Shown one piece after another: positions 9,043 to 16,533 of a stretch of DNA of 64,000 bases (positions are counted from its first letter, which is position 1; every line of letters starts with the position of its first letter). Source of the DNA: Planctomycetota bacterium (GTDB lineage Bacteria; Planctomycetota; MHYJ01; JACQXL01; JACQZI01). The translations under genes were made by a program, and so were the position numbers. Under the pieces are notes generated by a model. That model was not told the origin of the DNA, searched no databases, and saw only the letters and a program-made list of their open reading frames with translations. The DNA lies in assembly GCA_016207825.1 (NCBI GenBank), contig JACQZI010000023.1, positions 1 to 64,000 on the forward strand, read 5' to 3'.

Positions 9043-9435
9043 ATGGACACTGCGATTAAAGAAATTCAGATTGTCATGATAGATAAGGATAAGATTGAAA
9101 AGAACGACTCCTTTTCCAACGCCTACAGTTATCCTTTCAAACTTACCTCCACGCCGGATGCTGTCTGGGTGGAACAATTCGTTAAAACCTATGACACGGT
9201 CGAAGACCCCAAAAAAAGGAAAATGTATGTAGCCGACGATTATATCATGCTGATTATGGCGGCCGATGACAACAAGCAAAAGCACATAGATATCGTCAAA
9301 TGCCTGGTCTTTGAAACGAACAGCCGATACAAGAAAATATGCCGGGAAAAACAAGACAGGGAAGCCAAACAACAGCAAGACAAGGACAACCAATTACTCA
9401 ACTTAAAAGATGAAACGGCTAAGTTTAATATTTAA
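9043..9435 (+). CDS. Hypothetical protein with charged C-terminal helix
   Basis: 130 residues, no family recognised. The first 90 residues look folded (alternating hydrophobics, VWVEQFVKTYD, MYVADDYIMLIMAADD). The last 40 are highly charged and Gln/Lys rich (KKICREKQDREAKQQQDKDNQ), likely one long helix. GAAAGGAA precedes the ATG at normal distance, and the gene follows the REC-only regulator by 24 bases, so the two probably share a transcript. It could be a partner of that regulator; this is inference from position only. Confidence 0.6.
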   Translation: MDTAIKEIQIVMIDKDKIEKNDSFSNAYSYPFKLTSTPDAVWVEQFVKTYDTVEDPKKRKMYVADDYIMLIMAADDNKQKHIDIVKCLVFETNSRYKKICREKQDREAKQQQDKDNQLLNLKDETAKFNI

Positions 9436-9463
9436 CATCGACTTGAAAGGAACTTATAAACAT

Positions 9464-10024
9464 ATGACCAACAAAATATTTATTCTCTGTGTTCTCTGTG
9501 CCTCTGCGGCAATCATTACTGGATGCGGCATTCCCCCGCCGCTTGCTGCGGAAAACCCCTACCTTGCCGGAGCAAAAGAATATGAAACCAGCGGCGACTA
9601 CGACAAGGCGATTAACGAATACACCCTGGCAATCGGGCATGATATCAATAATGCGCTCCTTTACCAGTGCCGCGGCGATGCCTACGCCAAAAAAGGGCAT
9701 GATGACCTGGCGATTTCCGATTATACCAGGGCCATCGCGCTTCACCCGGAATTCTATTTCGCCTATTACTCGCGCGGAATCTGCTACCGAAATAAAAAGG
9801 ATTATGATTCGGCCATCGCCGACCAGTCCAGGGCGCTCGAACTCAAACCGGACTTTGCACAATCATACTGCGAACGGGGATGGTCATATCACGCCAAATG
9901 CTCGTATGATATGGCAATGGACGATTTCAGGAAGGCGCTGGAATTAGACCCGCATAATAACAAGGCGCAAAAGACCAAGGATACATTGGAAAAAATGATA
10001 AAGACAAGCGACCCGCAGGAATGA
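9464..10024 (+). CDS. TPR-repeat lipoprotein
   Basis: 186 residues. A lipoprotein signal peptide ends in the lipobox ITGC, so C21 would be lipidated after cleavage. Residues 30-180 are about four tetratricopeptide repeats (EYETSGDYDKAINEYTLAI, AYAKKGHDDLAISDYTRAI, CYRNKKDYDSAIADQSRAL, SYHAKCSYDMAMDDFRKAL), each with the conserved Gly/Ala/Tyr pattern. These form a protein-binding solenoid on the periplasmic face of a membrane. The ATG at 9464 is preferred over 9410 because it follows GAAAGGAAC and gives an intact signal peptide. The partner is unknown. Confidence 0.85.
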   Translation: MTNKIFILCVLCASAAIITGCGIPPPLAAENPYLAGAKEYETSGDYDKAINEYTLAIGHDINNALLYQCRGDAYAKKGHDDLAISDYTRAIALHPEFYFAYYSRGICYRNKKDYDSAIADQSRALELKPDFAQSYCERGWSYHAKCSYDMAMDDFRKALELDPHNNKAQKTKDTLEKMIKTSDPQE

Positions 10025-10049
10025 AAGACGAGGGACGAAAGGGAAAAAT

Positions 10050-10241
10050 ATGGCCGGACAAAAATCAATTGGCAACCAGTATGAAACGTGCAAATATGCA
10101 ACCACTGCCTCAATCAACAGCGTTGCGGATAAAACGGCAGGGAAAGCAATCAAACGGCCCTGGTGCAAACTGCAAAGGAATACCCTGCTCCGGGGGCCGC
10201 GGTGTTTCAGTGAAAAATGCAGCGCGCATGAGGAAAAATGA
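10050..10241 (+). CDS. Possible small Cys-containing protein (doubtful)
   Basis: A 63-residue frame that opens with a plausible ribosome site (AAAGGG) after the TPR gene. It has four Cys residues (C14, C39, C52, C57) and a basic middle (KAIKRPWCKLQR). I recognise no family. An overlapping frame at 10021 is less protein-like. The 394-base stretch between the TPR gene and the GIY-YIG gene holds otherwise only a strong promoter at 10329-10356, so this may be a real small gene or a decayed one. Confidence 0.3.
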   Translation: MAGQKSIGNQYETCKYATTASINSVADKTAGKAIKRPWCKLQRNTLLRGPRCFSEKCSAHEEK

Positions 10242-10328
10242 AAACTAAAGACGCATGGCGAGAAACGGGAAAAAAATATTACGGAATTAAAAAATTTGGT
10301 ACCCGCCTGACCGGGAGCGTCGGGCAAG

Positions 10329-10356
10329 TTGACTTTTTTTTATAAATATGTATAAT
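10329..10356 (+). promoter_or_regulatory. Sigma-70-type promoter for the GIY-YIG gene
   Basis: TTGACT (10329-10334), 16-base spacer, TATAAT (10351-10356). The predicted start near 10363 leaves a leader of about 55 bases carrying AAGGAG before the ATG at 10419. Confidence 0.75.
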
Positions 10357-10418
10357 GGGCATTATCACACCGTGGTGCAGGACATAAAAAGCCCAAAGTA
10401 AATTAACAAGGAGCTTTT

Positions 10419-10832
10419 ATGGACAGCAAAACGATACATCTTAAGTTCGAAGTGTGCCGGCGCGAACCGAATATCGGGAAAATCCCCGAAAAGCCCGGCA
10501 TCTACGTCGTCTATGAATGTTCGCACGCCATCTTGGCGGATACCCTCGACCTGCTCGATGTGGTTTATATCGGCTCGGCGACTAATGCCAACGGACGGAT
10601 TGCGCATCACGAGAAATGGACCGAATGGAGAAAGCATTGCGGCGATTCAAACCAGCTCTGCTTCTTTTTCGCGCCGATTGCGAAAGACAGGAAAAGGACC
10701 GAGGCCGCGCTTATCTACAAGCATAAGCCGCCGGTTAATGATGAATACAAGCATGAATTCCCGTTCGGGGAAACCACGATAATCCTTAGCGGCAAGACCG
10801 GATTGTTGCGCACGTATTTTACGGTCAGATGA
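10419..10832 (+). CDS. GIY-YIG domain nuclease-like protein
   Basis: 137 residues with a GIY-YIG fold: G27-I28-Y29, then Y50-I51-G52, a conserved Arg (R60 in NANGRIAHH) and the catalytic Glu (E95 in RTEAALIYKHKPPVN). The final segment, NPPVN-like and then FPFGETTIILSG, resembles stand-alone GIY-YIG proteins of about 130-140 residues. Members cut DNA, but the role of these small free-standing forms is often unknown. AAGGAG sits 5 bases before the ATG and a good promoter is just upstream, so it is a single-gene unit. Confidence 0.82.
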   Translation: MDSKTIHLKFEVCRREPNIGKIPEKPGIYVVYECSHAILADTLDLLDVVYIGSATNANGRIAHHEKWTEWRKHCGDSNQLCFFFAPIAKDRKRTEAALIYKHKPPVNDEYKHEFPFGETTIILSGKTGLLRTYFTVR

Positions 10833-10865
10833 AAATAAATCTTTGGCTGTTTAAAAAATTACCTA

Positions 10866-10892
10866 TTGACTTTTCCGGTTTTTGTGTATAAT
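10866..10892 (+). promoter_or_regulatory. Promoter, copy 1 of a conserved three-locus module
   Basis: TTGACT (10866-10871) and TATAAT (10887-10892) with a 15-base spacer. The spacer and flanks (GACTTTTCCGGTTTTTGTG, then TAATAGT) are nearly the same as at 11790-11815 and 15465-15490, upstream of fic and of the five-gene operon. Confidence 0.65.
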
Positions 10893-10938
10893 AGTCATAA
10901 TAACTATAAATTAAGTAAATAGAGAGGGGGTGAAAAAG

Positions 10939-11175
10939 ATGCAAAAGGAAATCGGGGAAAATGCCGGCAAGCTCTGGCATGTTCTGGGCAAAAACGGGGA
11001 AGTCCCTTTGGCGAACCTTCCCAAATTAACCAGCCTTAAAGAGGCGGAGGCCTATCTGGCCGCCGGCTGGTTGGCGCGGGAAAACAAGGTCAGGTTCAAC
11101 AATAAGAACAAAAACCATTACGTGGCTTTGACCGAAGGAGAACTGAACGCTTATAAGCGGACAAGTTCCAAATAA
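10939..11175 (+). CDS. Small winged-helix protein (DUF2582-like)
   Basis: 78 residues from the ATG at 10939. A GTG at 10930 is possible, but GAGGGG at 10924-10929 would touch it. The pattern IGENAGKLWHVLGKNGEVPLAN, then LKEAEAYLAAGWLAREN, is typical of a small winged-helix family (DUF2582) found as stand-alone proteins, often in anaerobes. They probably bind DNA, but no target is established. The last 15 residues are basic and polar. The gene has its own promoter from the conserved module. The phasin-like gene follows after 110 bases containing an imperfect GC-rich hairpin. Confidence 0.75.
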   Translation: MQKEIGENAGKLWHVLGKNGEVPLANLPKLTSLKEAEAYLAAGWLARENKVRFNNKNKNHYVALTEGELNAYKRTSSK

Positions 11176-11285
11176 CGAATCGTCGGCAGGTCCCAATCCC
11201 GACCCCCGCGCTTATGGGGAGTTGGGGTTGGGTCACGGACGAAGGGAAAAAACACTCGATAGCAGTTAAAAGAAAGGAGCTATTT

Positions 11286-11588
11286 ATGGGCATGCACCAA
11301 CCGGTCGATATGTTCGACCCGCAAAAAATCATCCAGGAGGTCTTCAAGCTGAACAAGGCCTATTGGCTGAACTCCATGGAAATGATGGCGGCCTTCCAGG
11401 ACCAGGCGATGTCGGTCGTTAATACCATGATGGAACAGGGAATGGTCACCCAGCAAGGCAGCAGGAAGGCCTTCCAGGACTGGCTGGAAAAGGCAAAAGA
11501 GGCGCAGGAAGAATACGCCGAGACCATGAAGACCAACCTGAAAAAAGCCGAGGCGATGTTTAATCCGAACGCGAAGACGGAAAAGTAA
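11286..11588 (+). CDS. Small amphipathic helical protein, phasin-like
   Basis: 100 residues, nearly all predicted amphipathic helix, Met/Ala/Glu rich: FDPQKIIQEVFKLNKAYWL, then MMAAFQDQAMSVVNTMMEQ and WLEKAKEAQEEYAETMKTN. This composition and length resemble phasins that coat polyhydroxyalkanoate granules, though no PHA synthase is in the window. AAAGGAG lies 6 bases before the ATG. The 3' side is a stutter of TCGTCCCTCGT-like units. Alternatives are a coiled-coil adaptor or a membrane-surface protein. Confidence 0.6.
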   Translation: MGMHQPVDMFDPQKIIQEVFKLNKAYWLNSMEMMAAFQDQAMSVVNTMMEQGMVTQQGSRKAFQDWLEKAKEAQEEYAETMKTNLKKAEAMFNPNAKTEK

Positions 11589-11675
11589 GCGTCTCTCGCA
11601 GGTTCGTCCCTCGTCTTTCGTGGGTTCGTCCCTCGTAGGCTCGTCCCTCGTCTCTCGTAGGCTCGTCCCTCGTAG
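11589..11675. repeat. Short stuttering direct repeats (TCGTCCCTCGT units)
   Basis: Four units of G(G/T)TCGTCCCTCGT separated alternately by short and longer copies of CTTTCGTGG / CTCTCGTAG, directly after the phasin-like stop codon. The remaining bases up to the fic start hold a fragment of the dispersed palindromic repeat (11735-11765) and the promoter module. Confidence 0.6.
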
Positions 11676-11789
11676 GTGTATCTCAATGGGATAATGAGGC
11701 AGGAGAAAGGAAGGAATTGAGCATGCGTAGCCTTTGGCGGAGTCCCGACGAAGGCATCGGGGTGCTTCTTCGTGAACTTAGCGGGAAAA

Positions 11790-11815
11790 GACTTTTTCCG
11801 GTTTTTGCGTATAAT
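11790..11815 (+). promoter_or_regulatory. Promoter, copy 2 of the conserved module (fic)
   Basis: GACTTTTTCCGGTTTTTGCG followed by TATAAT at 11810-11815. Only 14 bases separate the -10 from the fic ATG and there is no ribosome site, so the transcript would be almost leaderless. Confidence 0.6.
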
Positions 11816-11829
11816 AGTATAATATAATT

Positions 11830-12489
11830 ATGGCAAAAAACAGATATCAGACAAACGGCTTAGCGGAAAACCAGCCAGCCCGACAGAATTGGTCTGGCGG
11901 GTTCGAGTCCGGTTCAGGCAAGCGGGTCTTGAAGAACCTGCCCGGCATAAAATCCAGGCGTCTTATTGAAAAGGAAGAAACCATCGCCCTCTTTAAAACC
12001 GAAGAATGGGCTTCCGGCTTTTTCTCCAAAACCCACCGTTTTACCGCGGATGATATCCGGAAAGTCCATAAGGTGTTCCTGGGCAAAATCTATCCCTGGG
12101 CAGGCAATTACCGCAATGTCAATATCAGCAAAGGCGATTTCCCCTTTGCCTTTACCCGTCAAATCCCGCATTTAATGGAAAGCTTTTCCCGTGATATTTT
12201 AGCCGAATACACGCCCTGCACTTTCAAGGACAAGGAAAAGATAATAGAAGCCATAGCCGTCGTCCATGCGGAATTGTTATTGATACATCCTTTCAGGGAA
12301 GGCAACGGCAGGCTCGCCCGTTTATTGGCTAACCTGATGGCGTTCCAGGCTGATTTGCCGTCCCTTGATTTCGGGATTATCAAAGGTAAAACCAGGTTAA
12401 AGTATTACCGGGCGATTCAAAAGGCATTGGCCAAGAATTATGAACCGATAAAGGACTTGATAAAGAAAGCTCTTCAACGCGCTTTATGA
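11830..12489 (+). CDS. Fic domain AMP-transferase-like protein
   Basis: 219 residues. Fic proteins transfer AMP (or another nucleotide part) from NTP to target proteins. The catalytic loop HPFREGNGR is intact (H153, E157, N159, R161). It is preceded by the flap-type segment (WAGNYRNVNISKGDFPFA), so an active enzyme is expected. An inhibitory [S/T]xxxE[G/N] helix is not seen inside this protein. Such a motif is present in the small antisense gene whose 3' end overlaps by 16 bases. Residues 15-25 (PARQNWSGG) are encoded by a palindromic element also found in the gene at 51595. No Shine-Dalgarno is seen. Confidence 0.9.
   Translation: MAKNRYQTNGLAENQPARQNWSGGFESGSGKRVLKNLPGIKSRRLIEKEETIALFKTEEWASGFFSKTHRFTADDIRKVHKVFLGKIYPWAGNYRNVNISKGDFPFAFTRQIPHLMESFSRDILAEYTPCTFKDKEKIIEAIAVVHAELLLIHPFREGNGRLARLLANLMAFQADLPSLDFGIIKGKTRLKYYRAIQKALAKNYEPIKDLIKKALQRAL
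11875..11901. repeat. In-frame palindromic element inside fic
   Basis: Arms CCAGCCCGAC and GTCTGGCGGG form an imperfect hairpin inside the fic coding sequence, encoding PARQNWSGG. The same arms with the same mismatch position occur at 18141-18167 (intergenic) and 53185-53205 (inside another gene, same reading phase). Confidence 0.6.
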
Positions 12490-12656
12490 TTACGTGCTGA
12501 AGAACGTCTGGCTGTTTGCTGTAGGTCGCTGCAATAGATGCCTTCTATACGGGAGGAGGCAATGGTATCGCGTATGAACATTTTAAGGCGGCTCCGGCTC
12601 TTTTTAAGATACGGGTTGGTATCAATGAGCCGCTTGCCGTTGCCGTTGGTTTTCAT
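12474..12656 (-). CDS. Small protein with Fic-inhibitory SxxxEG motif, antitoxin candidate
   Basis: 60 residues on the reverse strand, converging on fic and overlapping its last 16 bases. It contains NPYLKK and then FIRDTIASSRIEGI: S34-xxx-E38-G39 matches the inhibitory motif by which class I Fic antitoxins such as VbhA block ATP binding. Short proteins with an NPYL...SSxxIEG layout are common in other bacteria, which supports a real gene. A longer upstream frame starts at 12716, but a strong promoter (12663-12691) lies inside it and places transcription at or next to the ATG at 12656, so the message is leaderless or nearly so. Convergent placement is unlike the usual antitoxin-toxin operon. 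Confidence 0.65.
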   Translation of the reverse strand: MKTNGNGKRLIDTNPYLKKSRSRLKMFIRDTIASSRIEGIYCSDLQQTARRSSARNHKAR

Positions 12657-12662
12657 GGCAAT

Positions 12663-12691
12663 ATTATAACATAGGAGAAAGGAAAAGACAA
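12663..12691 (-). promoter_or_regulatory. Promoter of the antisense Fic-antitoxin candidate
   Basis: Read on the reverse strand: TTGTCT (12691-12686), exactly 17 bases, TATAAT (12668-12663), then six bases to the ATG. Confidence 0.7.
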
Positions 12692-12845
12692 GTAAAAGAT
12701 GAACACCCCGCTCCAATTTAATATTATTAATAGGGAGTCCCCGCCAGTAGGCAGGGGGCGAATCGCACGAATAGGAACGAATACCACGAATTAATTAATC
12801 CCCTCTAACAAGAGGGGAATAAAAGGGATGTGTTATAATCCGCGG

Positions 12846-12975
12846 AATCCGCCCTGCTCCGAAATATTATATTAATAAGGAGTCCCCGACGAAGGAGCGG
12901 GGCTAAATCCGTTGAGAGTACGAAATCCCCGACGAGGGGGTTGAGAGCACGAAATCCCCGATGAGGGGGTGTACA
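12846..12975. repeat. Dispersed repeat, copy B, with an extra tandem unit
   Basis: Matches copy A (8552-8652) along its length but carries one additional 29-base unit (TTGAGAGTACGAAATCCCCG...), so this part is tandemly duplicated here. The surrounding 12657-13227 stretch has no gene I can support. It also holds smaller palindromes: an AGGCGG/CCGCCT hairpin at 13013-13028 and GGCGG/CCGCC at 13169-13185, just before the kinase. Confidence 0.7.
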
Positions 12976-13227
12976 AAAAATGAATAAAGAGCTCCGAAAT
13001 TACGGTACGTCTTAAGGCGGCTGACCGCCTCTACCGGCAGGCAATGAGTCCGTCCGTTGCCAAAAATCATGAAAGAAGAAAGTAATATGCAATTTGACGC
13101 CCAAGTTGTTAAGGCGTTTTTAAGTAGTATTTAATCCAAAAAAAGAAGATTATATAGGAACATAAAGGGCGGTGCGAAGCCGCCAAGATACAATATATAA
13201 ATATTGCAACATGAGAAAGTGAAAATT

Positions 13228-15315
13228 ATGGCACAATTAAAAAGCACCGCCGAAAAACAGGGCATCAATATCGCAAACGACCCGGTTGTCCAGGATATCA
13301 TAGATTCTTTCCCGTTTTATGTCATGCTGGTCGACGAAAACCACCATATCGTCATGGCAAACGAAAAGGTCAAAGACGTATTAGGCGTCAACCCCAAGGA
13401 AATTATCGGACAGCATTGCGCCAGGGCAATCCACGGTATCGACGGTCGGTATGACGGCTGCCCGCTCGAAGAATCCATGGAAAAAGGCGGCTGTGCAGTC
13501 GAGAAGGAAATATTCGAGCCTAAATTAGGGCGCTGGTTCAAATCCGCAATTTATCCTACGGATTACCGGACCGAAGGCGGCAAAAAAATATTCGTCCACA
13601 TGACCCACGATATCACTGCCCAAAAAGAGGCCGAAGAAGAAATCAGGCACAACTACGACATACAGAGCGCGGCAAACGCCATCCTGCGCCTTTCACTGCA
13701 GGATATCACGACAGAACAGTTCCTCCAGAAAGCGCTTGAGCTGATACTGGGCATTCCCTGGCTTGTGTTCGAGAGGAAAGGATGCATATTCCTGGCCGAC
13801 GAAAATTCCGGTTCGCTGGTCATGGTCGCGCAGCACGGGCTTACCGAATCTATCCGCAATGCCTGCGCCCGGCTTCCGTTCGGCAAATGCATCTGCGGGC
13901 AGGCCGCCGTGAAACGCGAATTGCAGTTCGTCAATAAGATAGACAAACGCCATGAAATAAGCTACGAAAATATCACCCCGCACGGCCATTACTGCAACCC
14001 GATTCTCCTGAACAATAAAACGGTCGGGGTGATTAATCTCTACATTAAAGAAAGCCATCCTTTCAGCCGGAAAGAAAAGGAGTTCCTGGACGCCATATCC
14101 AATACCCTGGCCGGTGTAATCCAGCGCCACGTAATCCAGCAGGAAAAAGAAAAGATGCAGGGACAGCTTATCCAGGCGCAAAAGATAGAAGCCATCGGCA
14201 CCTTGGCCGGCGGCGTGGCGCACGACTTCAATAATATCCTCGCGGCTATCAGCGGCAATGCCCAGTTAATCAGGATGAACCTTTCGCCGGAAAACGAAAA
14301 CTACCAATTGACGCAAGCTATCGAGAGCTCCTCCCAGAGGGGCGCCACCTTGACCCGGAAACTGCTCGATTTCACCAGGAAAGCGACAACCATGACCACG
14401 GCCTCCATAAACCTGAACGAAACCATCAATGAGGTAATCGAACTCCTCAAACGCACCATCGAGAAAAACGCCGTTATCACGCTGAACCTCGCCCCCTCTT
14501 TGCATAATATTACCGGCGACCCCTCGCAAATATACCAATCTATCCTGAACCTGTGCATCAATGCCCGCGATGCCATCATGGAACGCGGCAAAGGTGAAAT
14601 AATCATAGAAACCTGCAACAAGGACTTATCCGCCGATGATATCAAGCTCTATCCCAAGGCGCAGCCGGGCAGGTATGTCATGCTGGCGGTTTCGGATACC
14701 GGAATCGGCATGGACCAGGAAACCGTCCGGCACATCTTCGAACCGTTTTTTACCACCAAACCTATAGGCAAAGGCAGCGGGCTGGGATTATCGGTAACCT
14801 ACGGCATTATCAAATCCCATAACGGCTTTGTCACGGTTTACAGCGAAAAGAACATCGGCACCAGCTTTAAAATATATTTCCCCGCCAACGGTGGACAGGC
14901 CGCCGCAAAACAGGAAGCCCCGAAAAGGGAAACCGCCCTGGCAAAAGGCAAAGGCTCTGTGCTGATTGCCGATGACGAAGAGCCTATCAGGAAGATGGCA
15001 AAAACCCTGCTGGAGCGCGCCGGCTATGAAGCCGTAATCGCCGCGGACGGTGAAAAGGCCTTTGAAATATACCGCCAACAGAAAAACCGGTTTGATATGG
15101 TCCTCCTGGATTTAATCATGCCCGGCTGGAGCGGGCTGGACACCCTAAAAGCCATGAAGAAGATTAACCCGAAAGTGAAAGTCCTGATTTCCTCCGGCTA
15201 TAGCAGTGACGGCACGAATGAGGAAATAATCAATTTGGGGATTAACGGATTCATCCAAAAACCTTATATCATCAAGGAATTACTGGAAGAGATAAAAAGA
15301 ATCATGGCGCAGTGA
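13228..15315 (+). CDS. Cytosolic PAS-GAF hybrid sensor histidine kinase
   Basis: 695 residues, no membrane segment. A PAS domain (about 20-135, with GQHCARAIHG and GRYDGCPLEE cysteines) is followed by a GAF domain (about 140-305), HisKA with H332 (GGVAHDFNNIL), an HATPase domain (LNLCINARDAI, GSGLGLSVTYGI) and a C-terminal receiver with D628 (LLDLIMPGWSG). The GAF keeps C213, C221, C223, H252, H254 and C256, the same set as in the membrane kinase at 4493, suggesting a shared redox or metal input. A TTG start at 13204 is possible; the ATG at 13228 is chosen. It is flanked by repeats and has no adjacent output gene. Confidence 0.9.
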   Translation: MAQLKSTAEKQGINIANDPVVQDIIDSFPFYVMLVDENHHIVMANEKVKDVLGVNPKEIIGQHCARAIHGIDGRYDGCPLEESMEKGGCAVEKEIFEPKLGRWFKSAIYPTDYRTEGGKKIFVHMTHDITAQKEAEEEIRHNYDIQSAANAILRLSLQDITTEQFLQKALELILGIPWLVFERKGCIFLADENSGSLVMVAQHGLTESIRNACARLPFGKCICGQAAVKRELQFVNKIDKRHEISYENITPHGHYCNPILLNNKTVGVINLYIKESHPFSRKEKEFLDAISNTLAGVIQRHVIQQEKEKMQGQLIQAQKIEAIGTLAGGVAHDFNNILAAISGNAQLIRMNLSPENENYQLTQAIESSSQRGATLTRKLLDFTRKATTMTTASINLNETINEVIELLKRTIEKNAVITLNLAPSLHNITGDPSQIYQSILNLCINARDAIMERGKGEIIIETCNKDLSADDIKLYPKAQPGRYVMLAVSDTGIGMDQETVRHIFEPFFTTKPIGKGSGLGLSVTYGIIKSHNGFVTVYSEKNIGTSFKIYFPANGGQAAAKQEAPKRETALAKGKGSVLIADDEEPIRKMAKTLLERAGYEAVIAADGEKAFEIYRQQKNRFDMVLLDLIMPGWSGLDTLKAMKKINPKVKVLISSGYSSDGTNEEIINLGINGFIQKPYIIKELLEEIKRIMAQ

Positions 15316-15367
15316 AACGAATACGGAAAGAAAACATGAACACCCCGAATAACCCCGCTCCTTCGTC

Positions 15368-15430
15368 TCGGGGGCACCTGTCTGCCGTAGCACAGGCAGG
15401 CCCGATTATCGGGAGTCCTCGTAGGGGGTC
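15368..15430. repeat. Palindromic intergenic repeat (GGGGACACC / CCCGATTAT family)
   Basis: Contains GGGGGCACCTG, a CTGCC/GGCAG hairpin, CCCGATTATCGGGAG and TCCTCGTAGGGGG. Related copies: 59242-59280, 60088-60112 and, partly, 62783-62810. The family occurs only between genes in this window. Confidence 0.55.
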
Positions 15431-15464
15431 GGGAGTCCCTGAGGGTAGGCATTGGGTGGTGAAA

Positions 15465-15490
15465 AGACTTTTGCCGATTTTGCGTATATT
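15465..15490 (+). promoter_or_regulatory. Promoter, copy 3 of the conserved module (five-gene operon)
   Basis: AGACTTTTGCCGATTTTGCG then TATATT (15485-15490). Downstream, a perfect hairpin CCCCGAT-GTA-ATCGGGG (15506-15522) sits just before the AAAGGAG ribosome site at 15526-15532 and could modulate translation of the first gene. Confidence 0.55.
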
Positions 15491-15538
15491 AGTGTGAATA
15501 AAGAGCCCCGATGTAATCGGGGAGCAAAGGAGAAAAAT

Positions 15539-15763
15539 ATGGCGTTAATAAAGTGCCCTGAATGCCAGTACGATGTTTCTGATAAAGCGGCTTTTTGCTT
15601 AAAGTGTGGATATCCTTTTCAAACCAAGAAAACGAGCAAAACCCCAGAAAACCCTGTCCCATACTCTAGGTTTAAGGAAGTAAATGATAAAAACAAAGTG
15701 CTTATGGAAGAAAACAGCAAGTTGAAAGAAAAAATTAAAGAATCAATAAAGAAAGGAGAGTAA
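15539..15763 (+). CDS. Zinc-ribbon protein with coiled coil
   Basis: 74 residues. A zinc ribbon lies at the N-terminus (CPECQYDVSDKAAFCLKCG: two CxxC knuckles), then a Pro-rich linker and a charged helix (KVLMEENSKLKEKIKESIKK) likely to form a coiled coil. The ATG at 15539 follows AAAGGAG; an upstream frame to 15452 would run through the promoter. It is first in an operon of five small genes (15539-17096), all AT-rich compared with neighbours and separated by 1 base or overlapping, except for a 41-base gap before the fourth. The function is unknown. The ribbon type is shared with gene four. Confidence 0.75.
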   Translation: MALIKCPECQYDVSDKAAFCLKCGYPFQTKKTSKTPENPVPYSRFKEVNDKNKVLMEENSKLKEKIKESIKKGE

Positions 15764-15764
15764 A

Positions 15765-16034
15765 ATGCCTACTTTACAAGAATTAGCACAAAGGTATTTA
15801 GAAAAACTACGGACTGCAAATAACATAACGATTGCGGCCGAAGAGATTATTGAAGAAATGGAGAAATTGACTTATAGCAACTCAAATACGCCTATTTCAA
15901 GTGAGGATAAAAAACTAATTCTTAATAGTATGCTGACTATAAAAGATAAAGTTGTAATTAAAGAAGCAGATAATAAGAATTATCTTCAAATGATTAACTA
16001 TATTAGACAAAGATTGGAAGGAGGCAAAAAATGA
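15765..16034 (+). CDS. Hypothetical helical protein (five-gene operon, gene 2)
   Basis: 89 residues, all predicted helix, acidic, no membrane segment or known motif (LQELAQRYLEKLRTANN, IIEEMEKLTY, MINYIRQRLEG). It starts one base after the previous stop, and its stop overlaps the next start by 4 bases, so the three are co-translated. Codon use is AT-rich (AAT, ATA, AAA) like the rest of this operon. I do not recognise it. Confidence 0.7.
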   Translation: MPTLQELAQRYLEKLRTANNITIAAEEIIEEMEKLTYSNSNTPISSEDKKLILNSMLTIKDKVVIKEADNKNYLQMINYIRQRLEGGKK

Positions 16035-16492
16035 CTGTCTATGAAATAATCTCAACCGTTATAGCCATTGGAGCATTTGTGGTTTCGTTTATTGCCCTAC
16101 GAAAATCAAGTTCGGCATCTACAGCCAATATTGAACTGTATATAAACGAACGAATTACCAATACGAAAGAAAAAGTAAGTGAAATATCTATAAAAATAGC
16201 CGATTTACCAGCAATAATGGGTTCTGCACATCCTGCCTATAATAAAACCATTGAAGCGTATAAAAATATATTTGATTCTACTGTTGAGAATAATTTGAAT
16301 GCTTATGAAAATGCCTGCGCTATATATATAGATGGTAAAATCGACAAAGATAGGTTTAAGAAAACTTACAAAACAGAAATAAGACAACTTGTTGAAAATG
16401 AAGGAATGAAAAGGTATTTTGAACCTGCAACCACATCAAGATTTAAAGCAATACTTAAAGTATATAAAGAATGGGAAGATTTAGAGAAATAG
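16031..16492 (+). CDS. Membrane-anchored helical protein (operon gene 3)
   Basis: 153 residues. One N-terminal membrane helix (about 3-23, YEIISTVIAIGAFVVSFIAL) is followed by a cytoplasmic helical domain of about 125 residues (NIELYINERITNTKEKVSEI, then YKNIFDSTVENNLNAYENAC). The layout, an anchor plus a helical bundle with many conserved-looking Tyr/Asn, recalls small uncharacterised proteins of defence or stress islands, but I cannot name a family. The start overlaps the previous stop (ATGA). Confidence 0.7.
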   Translation: MTVYEIISTVIAIGAFVVSFIALRKSSSASTANIELYINERITNTKEKVSEISIKIADLPAIMGSAHPAYNKTIEAYKNIFDSTVENNLNAYENACAIYIDGKIDKDRFKKTYKTEIRQLVENEGMKRYFEPATTSRFKAILKVYKEWEDLEK

Positions 16493-16533
16493 ACTCTATT
16501 AAACAGAAAGACTCATAATCAAGGAGGATTAAT

